Shown here: one piece after another, positions 1 through 6,343 of the stretch
Layout: the number at the start of each line of letters is the position of its first letter
How positions within the stretch are numbered: position 1 is the first letter of the stretch
Source: Natrinema soli
Lineage (GTDB): Archaea; Halobacteriota; Halobacteria; Halobacteriales; Natrialbaceae
Length of the DNA stretch: 6,615 nt
Direction: 5' to 3'
NCBI RefSeq assembly: GCF_028618695.1
Contig: NZ_JAQIVI010000679.1
Location: 1-6,615 of the forward strand
The notes under the pieces: model-generated
Told to the model about the DNA's origin: nothing
The model's database searches: none
Seen by the model: only the letters and a program-made list of their open reading frames with translations
Position numbers and translations under genes: made by a program

Positions 1-2698
1 CGATCCCGCCGCCGGAAATCGAAGCACGATCGGCGGCGCGATCGGCAACAACTCGACCGGCTCGCACTCGCTGCAGTACGGCAAGACCGACGCCTACATC
101 GAGGCGGTGGAGGTCGTCCTCGCGGACGGCTCCGTCGAGCGCTTCGGCGAGGTGACGGTCGCGGAGCTTCGCGACCGGGCCGATCCGGAGGGGGGCCTGC
201 TCGAGCGAATTCACGAGGTACTCCGGCGCGTTATCGACGAGGAGGCCGATGCGATCAGCGAGGTCTTCCCACAACTCAAGCGCAACGTCTCCGGCTACAA
301 CCTCGACCGACTCATCGCGGAGGCCTACGGCGAACCCGACGCGTTCGACGAGAACACCGACGAAACGGTCGAGATCGGCGGCGAGCCCGATCCCGACGCG
401 ACCGTCAACCTCGCCCGCGTCCTCGCCGGAAGCGAGGGAACGCTCGGCGTGGTGACGGAAGCGACCGTCTCGCTCGAGCCGGTCCCCGAGACGACGGGCG
501 TCGCCCTGTTGACCTACGAGGACCTGCTCGAGGCGATGGCCGACGTCGACACCATCGTCCGTAACTACGATCCCGCAGCCATCGAGGCGATCGACGACGT
601 GTTGCTCGACCTCGCCCGGAACACGGAGGAGTTCGCCGACGTCGCGGCGAATCTGCCCGAGGGAACCGAGACGGCGCTGCTCGTCGAGTTCTACGCCGAG
701 AGCGAGGCCGACGCTCGCGAGAAAGTGGAGGCGATGCTCGCGGATCGGTTGCCCGACTCGAGCGCGCCGGAATCGGACGGCGGCGCGACCGTATCTGGGT
801 CGCCCATCGATTCGGACCCAGTCCGCGCGTTCGACGCCCTCGAGGCCTACGCGCCCGACGACCGGGCCGAACTCTGGAAACTCCGCAAGAGCGCGGCACC
901 GATCCTGCTCTCCCGGACCTCGGACGCCAAGCACATCTCCTTCATCGAGGACACGGCCGTCCCCACGGAGAACCTCGCGGACTACGTCGCCGACTTTCGG
1001 GACGTGCTCGAGGAACAGGACACGTTCGCAAGTTTCTACGCCCACGCGGGGCCGGGCTGCATGCACATGCGGCCGCTGGTCGACACCAAGAGCCCGGCCG
1101 GGTTGAACCAGTTCGAGGCGATTTCCGACGCCGTGACCGATCTCGTCGTCGAGTACGGCGGCTCGGTCTCGGGCGAGCACGGCGACGGCCGCGCCCGAAC
1201 CCAGTGGAATCGCAAACTCTACGGCGAGGACGTCTGGTCGCTCTTCCGCGACGTGAAGACCGCATTCGACCCGGACTGGCTCCTGAATCCGGGCACCGTC
1301 TGCGGCGACCACGACATGACCGAGCACCTGCGGTTCTCGCCGGAGTACGAGTTCGAGGCGGGCTTCGAGCCGTCCCTCGAGTGGGAGACCGACAACGGCA
1401 TGCAGGGGATGGTCGAACTCTGCCACGGCTGTGGTGGCTGCCGGGGATCCCAGGAGACGACCGGCGGCGTGATGTGTCCGACCTACCGCGCGGCCGAAGA
1501 GGAGAGTCTGAGCACTCGCGGCCGGGCGAACATGCTCCGCGGTGCGATGAACGGCGAACTCGACGCCGAGTCGACCGATCCGGAGTTCCTGGCCGAAGTG
1601 ATGGACCTCTGTATCGGCTGCAAGGGCTGCGCGCGGGACTGCCCGAGCGAGGTCGACATGGCCAAACTCAAGGCCGAGGTCGAGCACGCGAACCATCGGG
1701 AGAACGGTGCGAGCCTCCGCGATCGACTCTTCGCGAACGTTGATCGGCTCAACGCCGTCGGCTCCGCGCTCGCGCCGCTCTCGAACTGGGCCGCGTCGCT
1801 GCCCGGCGCCGGGACGATCGCCGAGAAGACGGTCGGCATCGCACGCGAGCGAGACCTCCCGACCTTCGCCGGCGAGAGCTTCGAGGACTGGTTCGAGAAG
1901 CGAGGCGGCGAAGCCGCCTCGAAAAAGCGAGCGGAGAAGGCGCGAGCAGCGCGTGGGGGCTCTCGGATTCCGCTCGAGGAAGCCACCCGGAAGGTCCTCC
2001 TCTTCCCGGACACGTACACGAACTACAATCACCCGCGGGCGGGGAAGGCGGCCGTCCAGGTGCTCGAGACGGCGGGGGTCCACGTCGAAATCCCCGACGG
2101 CGTCACCTCGACCGGCCGGCCGGCCCACTCGAAGGGATTTCTCGACGTCTCGCGCGAGCGCGCTCGAACCAACGTCGAAGCGCTGGCTCCGCGGGTCGAG
2201 GACGGCTGGGAGGTCGTCCTGGTCGAGCCCTCGGACGCGGTCATGCTCCAGTCGGACTACCTCGATTTGCTCTCGGGACGCGACGCCGAGCGGGTGGCAG
2301 CGAACACCTACGGCGTCATGGAGTATCTCGATCGGTTCGACCTGGCGGCCGGGCTCCCGACCGCCGAACTCGACGAACGGCTGACCTACCACGGCCACTG
2401 TCATCAGAAAGCGACGAAGAAGGACGGCCACGCGGCCGCGGTCCTGCGAACGGTCGGCTACGAGGTCGACGCGCTCGATTCGGGCTGCTGTGGGATGGCC
2501 GGCTCCTTCGGCTACGAGGCCGAACACTACTCGCTGAGCCGATCGATCGGAGAAATCCTCTTCGATCAGGTCGACGACAGTGCGGGCGAGACCGTCGTCG
2601 CGCCGGGCGCGTCCTGTCGGACGCAGCTCTCGGGGTACGAGGGCTGTGACGATCCACCCCATCCGATCGAGAACGTCGCTGCCGGGCTCTCGCGGTAA
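1..2698 (+). CDS. FAD-binding / 4Fe-4S oxidoreductase, GlcD-GlcF type fusion (D-lactate/glycolate dehydrogenase-like), 5' partial
   Basis: The reading frame is already open at base 2 and gives 898 residues to the TAA stop; I estimate about 100-130 N-terminal residues lie outside. A GTG at 107 is internal, because the codons before it encode the end of the FAD-binding fold (GNRSTIGGAIGNNSTGS, then QYGKTDAYIEAVEVVLADG). In-window residues: FAD_binding_4 remainder to about 150; FAD-oxidase C domain about 150-440 with HAGPGCMHMRP at 348 and EHGDG around 393; a first Fe-S site C474-x2-C477-x2-C480-x11-C492-P; a canonical ferredoxin site C537-x2-C-x2-C-x3-C547-P; a Lys/Arg/Ala-rich helical linker near 640-655; then two CCG-type domains. 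The second CCG domain keeps HCH (799-801) and CCG (829-831); the first reads STG where CCG is usual. The family oxidises 2-hydroxyacids such as D-lactate or glycolate and passes electrons through Fe-S centres, probably to quinone at the inner membrane face. The exact substrate cannot be read from sequence. It converges with the DUF502 gene. Confidence 0.93.
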   Translation, partial: DPAAGNRSTIGGAIGNNSTGSHSLQYGKTDAYIEAVEVVLADGSVERFGEVTVAELRDRADPEGGLLERIHEVLRRVIDEEADAISEVFPQLKRNVSGYNLDRLIAEAYGEPDAFDENTDETVEIGGEPDPDATVNLARVLAGSEGTLGVVTEATVSLEPVPETTGVALLTYEDLLEAMADVDTIVRNYDPAAIEAIDDVLLDLARNTEEFADVAANLPEGTETALLVEFYAESEADAREKVEAMLADRLPDSSAPESDGGATVSGSPIDSDPVRAFDALEAYAPDDRAELWKLRKSAAPILLSRTSDAKHISFIEDTAVPTENLADYVADFRDVLEEQDTFASFYAHAGPGCMHMRPLVDTKSPAGLNQFEAISDAVTDLVVEYGGSVSGEHGDGRARTQWNRKLYGEDVWSLFRDVKTAFDPDWLLNPGTVCGDHDMTEHLRFSPEYEFEAGFEPSLEWETDNGMQGMVELCHGCGGCRGSQETTGGVMCPTYRAAEEESLSTRGRANMLRGAMNGELDAESTDPEFLAEVMDLCIGCKGCARDCPSEVDMAKLKAEVEHANHRENGASLRDRLFANVDRLNAVGSALAPLSNWAASLPGAGTIAEKTVGIARERDLPTFAGESFEDWFEKRGGEAASKKRAEKARAARGGSRIPLEEATRKVLLFPDTYTNYNHPRAGKAAVQVLETAGVHVEIPDGVTSTGRPAHSKGFLDVSRERARTNVEALAPRVEDGWEVVLVEPSDAVMLQSDYLDLLSGRDAERVAANTYGVMEYLDRFDLAAGLPTAELDERLTYHGHCHQKATKKDGHAAAVLRTVGYEVDALDSGCCGMAGSFGYEAEHYSLSRSIGEILFDQVDDSAGETVVAPGASCRTQLSGYEGCDDPPHPIENVAAGLSR

Positions 2699-2786
2699 CT
2701 CGCCATCATACCCTCGAGCGGGTCGCAGTTACTCTTCGTCCGCCGACTGGGTCGCGCTCACCTGTCGTCCGTCTCTCGGACTGCGG
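2699..2786. other. Convergent intergenic gap, no clear terminator
   Basis: These 88 bases separate the ends of two genes read towards each other. The only structure is a short perfect hairpin, GTCCG (2767-2771), loop TCTCT, CGGAC (2777-2781). It is not followed by a T-run on either strand, so it does not look like a typical archaeal U-tract terminator. A role in ending either transcript is possible but weakly supported. Confidence 0.35.
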
Positions 2787-3482
2787 TCACTCGTCGTCCG
2801 TCGACCGCTCGTCGGACGTGTCGAGCGGGGCCCGTGGCCGCTCGTTTCTCGGATGCTTTGATTCTCCGAATCCGCCGCTCAACACCCGTGCAAGCGTCTC
2901 TTCGACGGACTCGTCGGTTTCGGTGACGCGGTCGGGGTCGGCCTCGACCGTGAACCCCGAAGAGATGTTCGGCGCCGTCGGGATGAAGAGGACGATCCGT
3001 CCGTCACTCGTGGTGTGTCCGGTCTTGAACGCCGGCATCTGGGTGCCGTCCCAGCTCTCGACGCTGACCGATTCTTGCAGCGCCTGTTCCTCCCCGAACG
3101 TGGTCTCGGCGGCGACTTTCGACGCGTTGTAGAGGACGCGAAGTCCCGGAACGCGGTTCACGACGCCGTCGACGCTCCGCGAGAACACGTCGCCGACCGT
3201 CGTTCGGGTGAACGAGCCGACCGCGATCGCTATCAGAACGAACACCCCGAGCGGAACGACAATGCGGAGGATGCGGATGACGAACTCTCGAGTCGGTTCG
3301 TGGCCGATCAGGCCGCGTAACAAGTCGGCGTCGAATATGATCGCCGGCGTGAGCCCGGCGATGATCGCGTAGACCCGATAGACGACGTACAGCGTGACGA
3401 GTATGGGACCGATGATGATCAGCCCGCTCGCGAAGACACGCTTCCACGACCTCATGTTCGTAGCGTGTGACTGCTGGGACAT
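2787..3482 (-). CDS. DUF502 family membrane protein
   Basis: A 231-residue protein of the DUF502 family (relatives include plant COV/LCV proteins). The function is unknown and none is assigned here. Two hydrophobic helices are visible at about residues 19-41 (GLIIIGPILVTLYVVYRVYA) and 68-91. They are followed by the family's characteristic blocks: NRVPGLRVLYNASK (109-122), where the family usually has a NRIPxVRxIY-like motif; FIPTAPNISSGFTVE (166-180); and SVEETLARVLSGGFG (192-206). The last 25 residues are a charged, probably disordered tail rich in Arg, Asp and Glu. The ATG at 3482 is supported by AAGGAAGG four bases upstream; a second ATG at residue 10 (MRSWKR) is a possible alternative start. 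The gene sits 96 bases downstream of glutamate dehydrogenase on the same strand, and no TATA-like element is visible in that GC-rich gap, so read-through from gdh is plausible. Confidence 0.93.
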   Translation of the reverse strand: MSQQSHATNMRSWKRVFASGLIIIGPILVTLYVVYRVYAIIAGLTPAIIFDADLLRGLIGHEPTREFVIRILRIVVPLGVFVLIAIAVGSFTRTTVGDVFSRSVDGVVNRVPGLRVLYNASKVAAETTFGEEQALQESVSVESWDGTQMPAFKTGHTTSDGRIVLFIPTAPNISSGFTVEADPDRVTETDESVEETLARVLSGGFGESKHPRNERPRAPLDTSDERSTDDE

Positions 3483-3486
3483 GATA

Positions 3487-3494
3487 CCTTCCTT
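3487..3494 (-). promoter_or_regulatory. Shine-Dalgarno-like site of the DUF502 gene
   Basis: On the minus strand AAGGAAGG lies with four bases between it and the ATG at 3482. It partly matches the archaeal 16S tail complement (GGAGGTGA). It supports the first ATG over the one at residue 10. It also suggests translation from a leadered or polycistronic message, unlike the neighbouring genes, where no such site is seen. Confidence 0.5.
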
Positions 3495-3578
3495 TCGTTC
3501 GAACGCGAGCGATGGGGAGAGCGGCGTCGCCGGCGGCCGCGTTGCGTCGCGCTCCGATTGGGACGGCCGACCCGTGCG

Positions 3579-4886
3579 CTACGGCCAGAGGCCTCGCGTC
3601 TCTTTGGCGTCCGCAATGCGGGACAGCGCCACCACGTAGGCGGCGTCGCGCCACGTCAGTCCCTCGGCGTCGACCTCGGCGCGGACGTCGTCCCATGCAT
3701 CGAGCATGTGCTCCTCGAGTTCCTCGTTGACCCGCTCGAGCGTCCACTGGCGGCGGTTGATGTCTTGCAGCCACTCGAAGTAGCTCACCGTCACGCCGCC
3801 GGCGTTCGCGAGGATGTCCGGAATCACCGGTACTCCCCGCTCCTCGAGGATGGTGTCGGCGGCGAACGTCGTCGGGCCGTTCGCCCCTTCGACGACGATG
3901 TCGGCCGCGACGGCGTCGGCGTTGTCCGCGGTGATGACGTTGCCGACGGCCGCCGGGATCAGGACGTCGGCGTCTAACTCGAGCAGTTCGGCGTTCGAGA
4001 GCCGACGGACGCTGTCACCGTCGTCGAGTTCGTTCGCGAAGCTGGTGACCGCTTCCGGCTCCTCGTCGTGGGAGGGAATCGCATCGACGTCGACCCCGTC
4101 GGGATCGTAGACCGCGCCGTTGACGTCCGAGACGGCAACGATCGTCGCGCCCCACTCCTCGAGCAGGCGCGCGGCGTTGGCACCGACACTGCCGAAGCCC
4201 TGGACGGCGACCGTCGTCTCCGAGATCTCGCGGTCGTAGTACCGAATCCCCTCTCGCGCGGCGATCGCCGTCGAGCGGCCGGGGGCCTCCTCGCGGCCGT
4301 AGGAGCCGCCGATGACCGGCGGTTTGCCGGTGACGACGCCGGGGATCGTTTCGCCCTGTTGCATCGAGTAGGCGTCCATGAACCAGGCCATCGTCTGGGC
4401 GTCGGTGCCCATGTCCGGCGCGGGAACGTCCTTCGTCGGCCCGACGGCGTCGCGCAGTTCCTCGGCGAACCGGCGGGTGAGCCGTTCCGTCTCGTCGACG
4501 GTCAACGATTTCGGGTCGACGGCGATGCCGCCCTTCCCGCCGCCGAAGGGGAGGTCCATCACCGCGCACTTCCAGGTCATCCACATCGAGAGCCCGGTAC
4601 ACTCTTCCGCACTCACCTCGGGGTGATAGCGCAGGCCGCCCTTGTATGGCCCGCGAACGTCGTCGTGCTGGGCCCGATAGCCGGTGAAGACCTCGACGCT
4701 GCCGTCCTCGCGCTCGAGGGGAACCGAGACCTGCTGGACCCGCGTCGGGTGTTTCAACCGTTCGACGACGCCCGGATCGACGTCGACGTGAGTCGCAGCT
4801 CGCTCGAGCTGCCGGCGGGCGGTGACGAGCGCCGAATCGAGTTCGTTTGCCTGTTCGTTCTCCGTTTCGGGTGATGGTGTAGTCAT
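3579..4886 (-). CDS. gdhB: Glutamate dehydrogenase (Glu/Leu/Phe/Val dehydrogenase family)
   Basis: A full-length 435-residue hexameric-type glutamate dehydrogenase. It interconverts glutamate and 2-oxoglutarate plus ammonium with NAD(P) in the cytosol. The ELFV N-domain (about 35-165) holds [10 protein letters not shown] with K82, [11 protein letters not shown] with K106, and the signature LPFGGGKGG with the catalytic K118. D158 in PAPDMGTD is the catalytic aspartate. All four sit at a constant offset of seven from K89, K113, K125 and D165 of the Clostridium symbiosum enzyme as I recall it. The Rossmann domain begins at about 225 with GFGSVG (230-235); the second strand ends SDVNG (253-257), which does not settle NAD versus NADP use. 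[15 protein letters not shown] (360-374) is another conserved block. The first 20 residues are a polar, acidic haloarchaeal extension. The symbol gdhB follows haloarchaeal naming by general resemblance; the paralogue assignment is less sure than the family. It lies 64 bases after the DoeA-like gene and upstream of DUF502. Confidence 0.96.
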   Translation of the reverse strand: MTTPSPETENEQANELDSALVTARRQLERAATHVDVDPGVVERLKHPTRVQQVSVPLEREDGSVEVFTGYRAQHDDVRGPYKGGLRYHPEVSAEECTGLSMWMTWKCAVMDLPFGGGKGGIAVDPKSLTVDETERLTRRFAEELRDAVGPTKDVPAPDMGTDAQTMAWFMDAYSMQQGETIPGVVTGKPPVIGGSYGREEAPGRSTAIAAREGIRYYDREISETTVAVQGFGSVGANAARLLEEWGATIVAVSDVNGAVYDPDGVDVDAIPSHDEEPEAVTSFANELDDGDSVRRLSNAELLELDADVLIPAAVGNVITADNADAVAADIVVEGANGPTTFAADTILEERGVPVIPDILANAGGVTVSYFEWLQDINRRQWTLERVNEELEEHMLDAWDDVRAEVDAEGLTWRDAAYVVALSRIADAKETRGLWP

Positions 4887-4909
4887 CAGTATAGTGGATG
4901 GTGTCGGCG

Positions 4910-4920
4910 ATAGTAGTATG
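4910..4920 (-). promoter_or_regulatory. Weak TATA-like element before gdh, possibly for a leaderless transcript
   Basis: On the minus strand CATACTACTAT lies about 24-34 bases before the ATG at 4886, the spacing expected for a box A driving a leaderless haloarchaeal transcript. No Shine-Dalgarno-like purine run precedes this ATG, which fits leaderless translation. The match to TTTAWA-type box A is poor, so gdh may instead be read mainly from the upstream gene's promoter. Confidence 0.3.
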
Positions 4921-4950
4921 GCGGCCGTGCTATGGACGGGACGGTCCGAG

Positions 4951-6132
4951 TTACGTCGTGAACAGTTCTCGCGGGAAGTCGGCCAGCGTCTCCGCGCCGT
5001 CGCTCGTGACGTGGAACGTCTCGCTGATCTCCATGCCGATCTCGTCCGTCCAGATCCCGGGGATCATGTGAAACGTCATGTCCTCCTCGAGGATAGTCTC
5101 GTCGCCCGGTCGGATGCTCGCGGTGTGCTCGCCCCAGTCCGGCGGGTAGCCCAGCCCCATCGAGTAGCCGATACGGTCCTCCTTCTCGAGGCCGTGCTGG
5201 GCGATGGTGTCGCGCCACGCTCTCTCGACCGACTCGCAGGTGACGCCGGGTTCGGCGGCGTCGAGCGCGGCCTCGAGCCCCTCGACGACGATCTCGGCGG
5301 TCTCCTCGAGTTCCGCGGGCGGATCACCGACGAAGGTCGTGCGGGCCAGCGGTGAGTGGTATCGGTGACGACAGCCCGAAAGCTCGATGATAACCGGGTC
5401 ACCGTCCTCGAACTCGCGGTCGGTCCAGGTCAGGTGGGGCGTCCCGGTGTGGTCGCCCGAGGGCATCAACGGGACGATCGAGGGGTAATCGCCGCCGTAC
5501 TCCTCGGTCCCGGTGATCAGCTGTTCGTAGATCTCGGCCGCGGCCTCGTACTCCGGGACGCCGGCCTCGATCGCGTCGAGTCCCTCCCGCATCGCGTTCT
5601 CGGAGATCCGGGCCGCCTCGCGCATATACTCGAGTTCCCGCTCGGACTTCTTGATCCGGACCCAGCCGACCAGCAGCGTCGCGTCCTCGAACTCCGCTTC
5701 GGGGAGGTTCTGCTGGAGGCGCGTGTACGATTTGGCGGTGAAGTAGGCGGCGTCCATCTCGAGGCCGATCCGGCCGTCCGCGACCTCGAGTTCCTCGAGG
5801 ACGCCAGCGACGTAGTCCATCGGATGGAGGTCGTGGGGGGAGTGGACGTGGTCGTCGCTGTACGCGCGGATGCTCTCGTCGGAGAGGTGGGTCGTCGCCC
5901 GCGCACCGCCCCCGTCCATATCGCGGCCGATCCAGACGGGTTCGTCGCGATCGGGGGTGACCACGACGGCCTGGTGGACGTAGAACGACCAGCCGTCGTA
6001 CCCCGTCAGATAGTTCATGTTCGCCGGATCGGCGACGACGATCGCGTCGAGCTCCTCCTCGCGCAACCGCTCCTTGGTCCGAGCGACCCGTCGTTCGTAC
6101 TCGGCCTCGTCGAAAATATGCTCTCGTGGCAT
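4951..6132 (-). CDS. doeA: Ectoine hydrolase-like protein (DoeA/EutD type, M24 pita-bread fold)
   Basis: A 393-residue cytosolic protein with a creatinase-N domain (about 12-150) and an M24 pita-bread domain (about 165-385). The blocks I recognise from the DoeA/EutD family include [18 protein letters not shown] (35-52), [10 protein letters not shown] (69-78), HPMDYV (103-108), [14 protein letters not shown] (213-226), PHLTW (232-236), [16 protein letters not shown] (250-265), [14 protein letters not shown] (326-339), FHMIPGIW (354-361) and LADFPREL (383-390). DoeA opens ectoine to N-acetyl-2,4-diaminobutyrate as the first step of ectoine breakdown. The five metal ligands of true M24 peptidases (D, D, H, E, E) appear as E250, P261, Y323, I357 and S370, so it should not be a metallopeptidase. 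Automated annotation would probably call it Xaa-Pro peptidase. The ATG is the first possible start, since an in-frame TGA lies about 25 bases upstream. No deacetylase (DoeB) is adjacent, so the exact substrate, perhaps ectoine, hydroxyectoine or a related ring compound, remains inferred. Confidence 0.85.
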   Translation of the reverse strand: MPREHIFDEAEYERRVARTKERLREEELDAIVVADPANMNYLTGYDGWSFYVHQAVVVTPDRDEPVWIGRDMDGGGARATTHLSDESIRAYSDDHVHSPHDLHPMDYVAGVLEELEVADGRIGLEMDAAYFTAKSYTRLQQNLPEAEFEDATLLVGWVRIKKSERELEYMREAARISENAMREGLDAIEAGVPEYEAAAEIYEQLITGTEEYGGDYPSIVPLMPSGDHTGTPHLTWTDREFEDGDPVIIELSGCRHRYHSPLARTTFVGDPPAELEETAEIVVEGLEAALDAAEPGVTCESVERAWRDTIAQHGLEKEDRIGYSMGLGYPPDWGEHTASIRPGDETILEEDMTFHMIPGIWTDEIGMEISETFHVTSDGAETLADFPRELFTT

Positions 6133-6170
6133 GATAACAGGGCTCTGCGATGAGAGTCAATCAGGAGGAC

Positions 6171-6183
6171 TAAAAACTTTTCG
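6171..6183 (-). promoter_or_regulatory. BRE/TATA promoter of the doeA-like gene
   Basis: On the minus strand the sequence reads CGAAAAG followed by TTTTTA, which resembles a haloarchaeal BRE next to box A. It lies in the only AT-rich island of the window. The box is centred about 41 bases before the ATG at 6132, so transcription would start roughly 15 bases before the start codon and give a short leader without a Shine-Dalgarno site. The spacing is inferred, not measured. Confidence 0.55.
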
Positions 6184-6217
6184 TGTACAGAAGATACAGA
6201 TATTGTTTACAATTCTG
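6184..6217. repeat. Cluster of small direct and inverted repeats upstream of the doeA-like promoter
   Basis: ATTGT-TT-ACAAT (6202-6213) is a perfect 5-base inverted repeat. TACAGA occurs twice (6186-6191 and 6195-6200) with three bases between. TGTA (6184-6187) pairs with TACA (6195-6198), and CAGAA (6188-6192) with TTCTG (6213-6217). These lie just upstream of the predicted BRE/TATA of the minus-strand gene, where an archaeal activator could bind. They could also be chance in AT-rich DNA. I do not recognise a known operator. Confidence 0.35.
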
Positions 6218-6312
6218 CTCCCAATGCGCTTGTGAGCGATCGGTACGCGTCGAGCGCCGTCTGAGACCGTTCGACTCGAGTCCCACCGAATCGTTTCCGC
6301 CAAACCACCGCC

Positions 6313-6320
6313 GGTTAAGA
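6313..6320 (+). promoter_or_regulatory. Box A (TATA) of carS, leaderless spacing
   Basis: GGTTAAGA has its TTAAG core centred at 6317, exactly 27 bases before the A of the carS ATG. That is the expected distance from box A to the transcription start when the message begins at the start codon. The bases between (ACACGTCGGTTCCTCCCAGC and on) contain no Shine-Dalgarno-like purine run, which also fits a leaderless transcript. Confidence 0.5.
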
Positions 6321-6343
6321 CACGTCGGTTCCTCCCAGCGGAT

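Larger units (their letters stand above)
6133..6343. other. Divergent promoter region between doeA-like and carS
   Basis: This 211-base region has no open frame that looks coding. Its left third (about 6165-6215) is AT-rich and carries the minus-strand promoter and repeats. The middle is GC-rich and contains the perfect 10-base palindrome GACTCGAGTC (6273-6282), about 66 bases before the carS start. The right end carries the carS box A. Two independent promoters facing outward are the simplest reading. Confidence 0.6.

Noticed and set aside
107..109. GTG as the true start of the flavoprotein gene
   Set aside because: The codons from base 2 to 106 encode conserved FAD-binding sequence in the same frame, so the gene begins outside the window.
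1204..2384. Alternative + strand frames inside the flavoprotein gene (1204-1743, 1707-2384), which might have hinted at a frameshift
   Set aside because: The main frame is continuous through all domains with intact motifs. The alternatives are Arg/Ser-rich shadows, so no frameshift is indicated.
2767..2781. GTCCG-TCTCT-CGGAC hairpin as a bidirectional terminator
   Set aside because: The stem has only five pairs and there is no T-tract on either side. It is noted under the convergent gap without a firm call.
3510..3550. GC-rich self-complementary stretch after gdh as a terminator
   Set aside because: The symmetry comes from repeated GCGGC/GCCGC in GC-rich DNA and no T-run follows on the minus strand.
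3004..3774. Minus-strand open frame spanning the gdh end, the gap and DUF502
   Set aside because: It is extremely Arg-rich and low in complexity, and overlaps two well-supported genes in another frame.
4068..4874. Long + strand open frame (268 codons) antisense to glutamate dehydrogenase
   Set aside because: Its sequence is Arg/Asp/Val-rich with no family resemblance, and it mirrors a certain gene. Long antisense frames are normal in very GC-rich DNA.
4951..6132. Calling this gene an Xaa-Pro aminopeptidase or prolidase
   Set aside because: The metal-ligand residues required for that activity are replaced, and the conserved blocks fit DoeA/EutD better.
5356..6153. Long + strand open frame (265 codons) antisense to the doeA-like gene
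   Set aside because: Same reason: a shadow of the real frame, with no recognisable domain.
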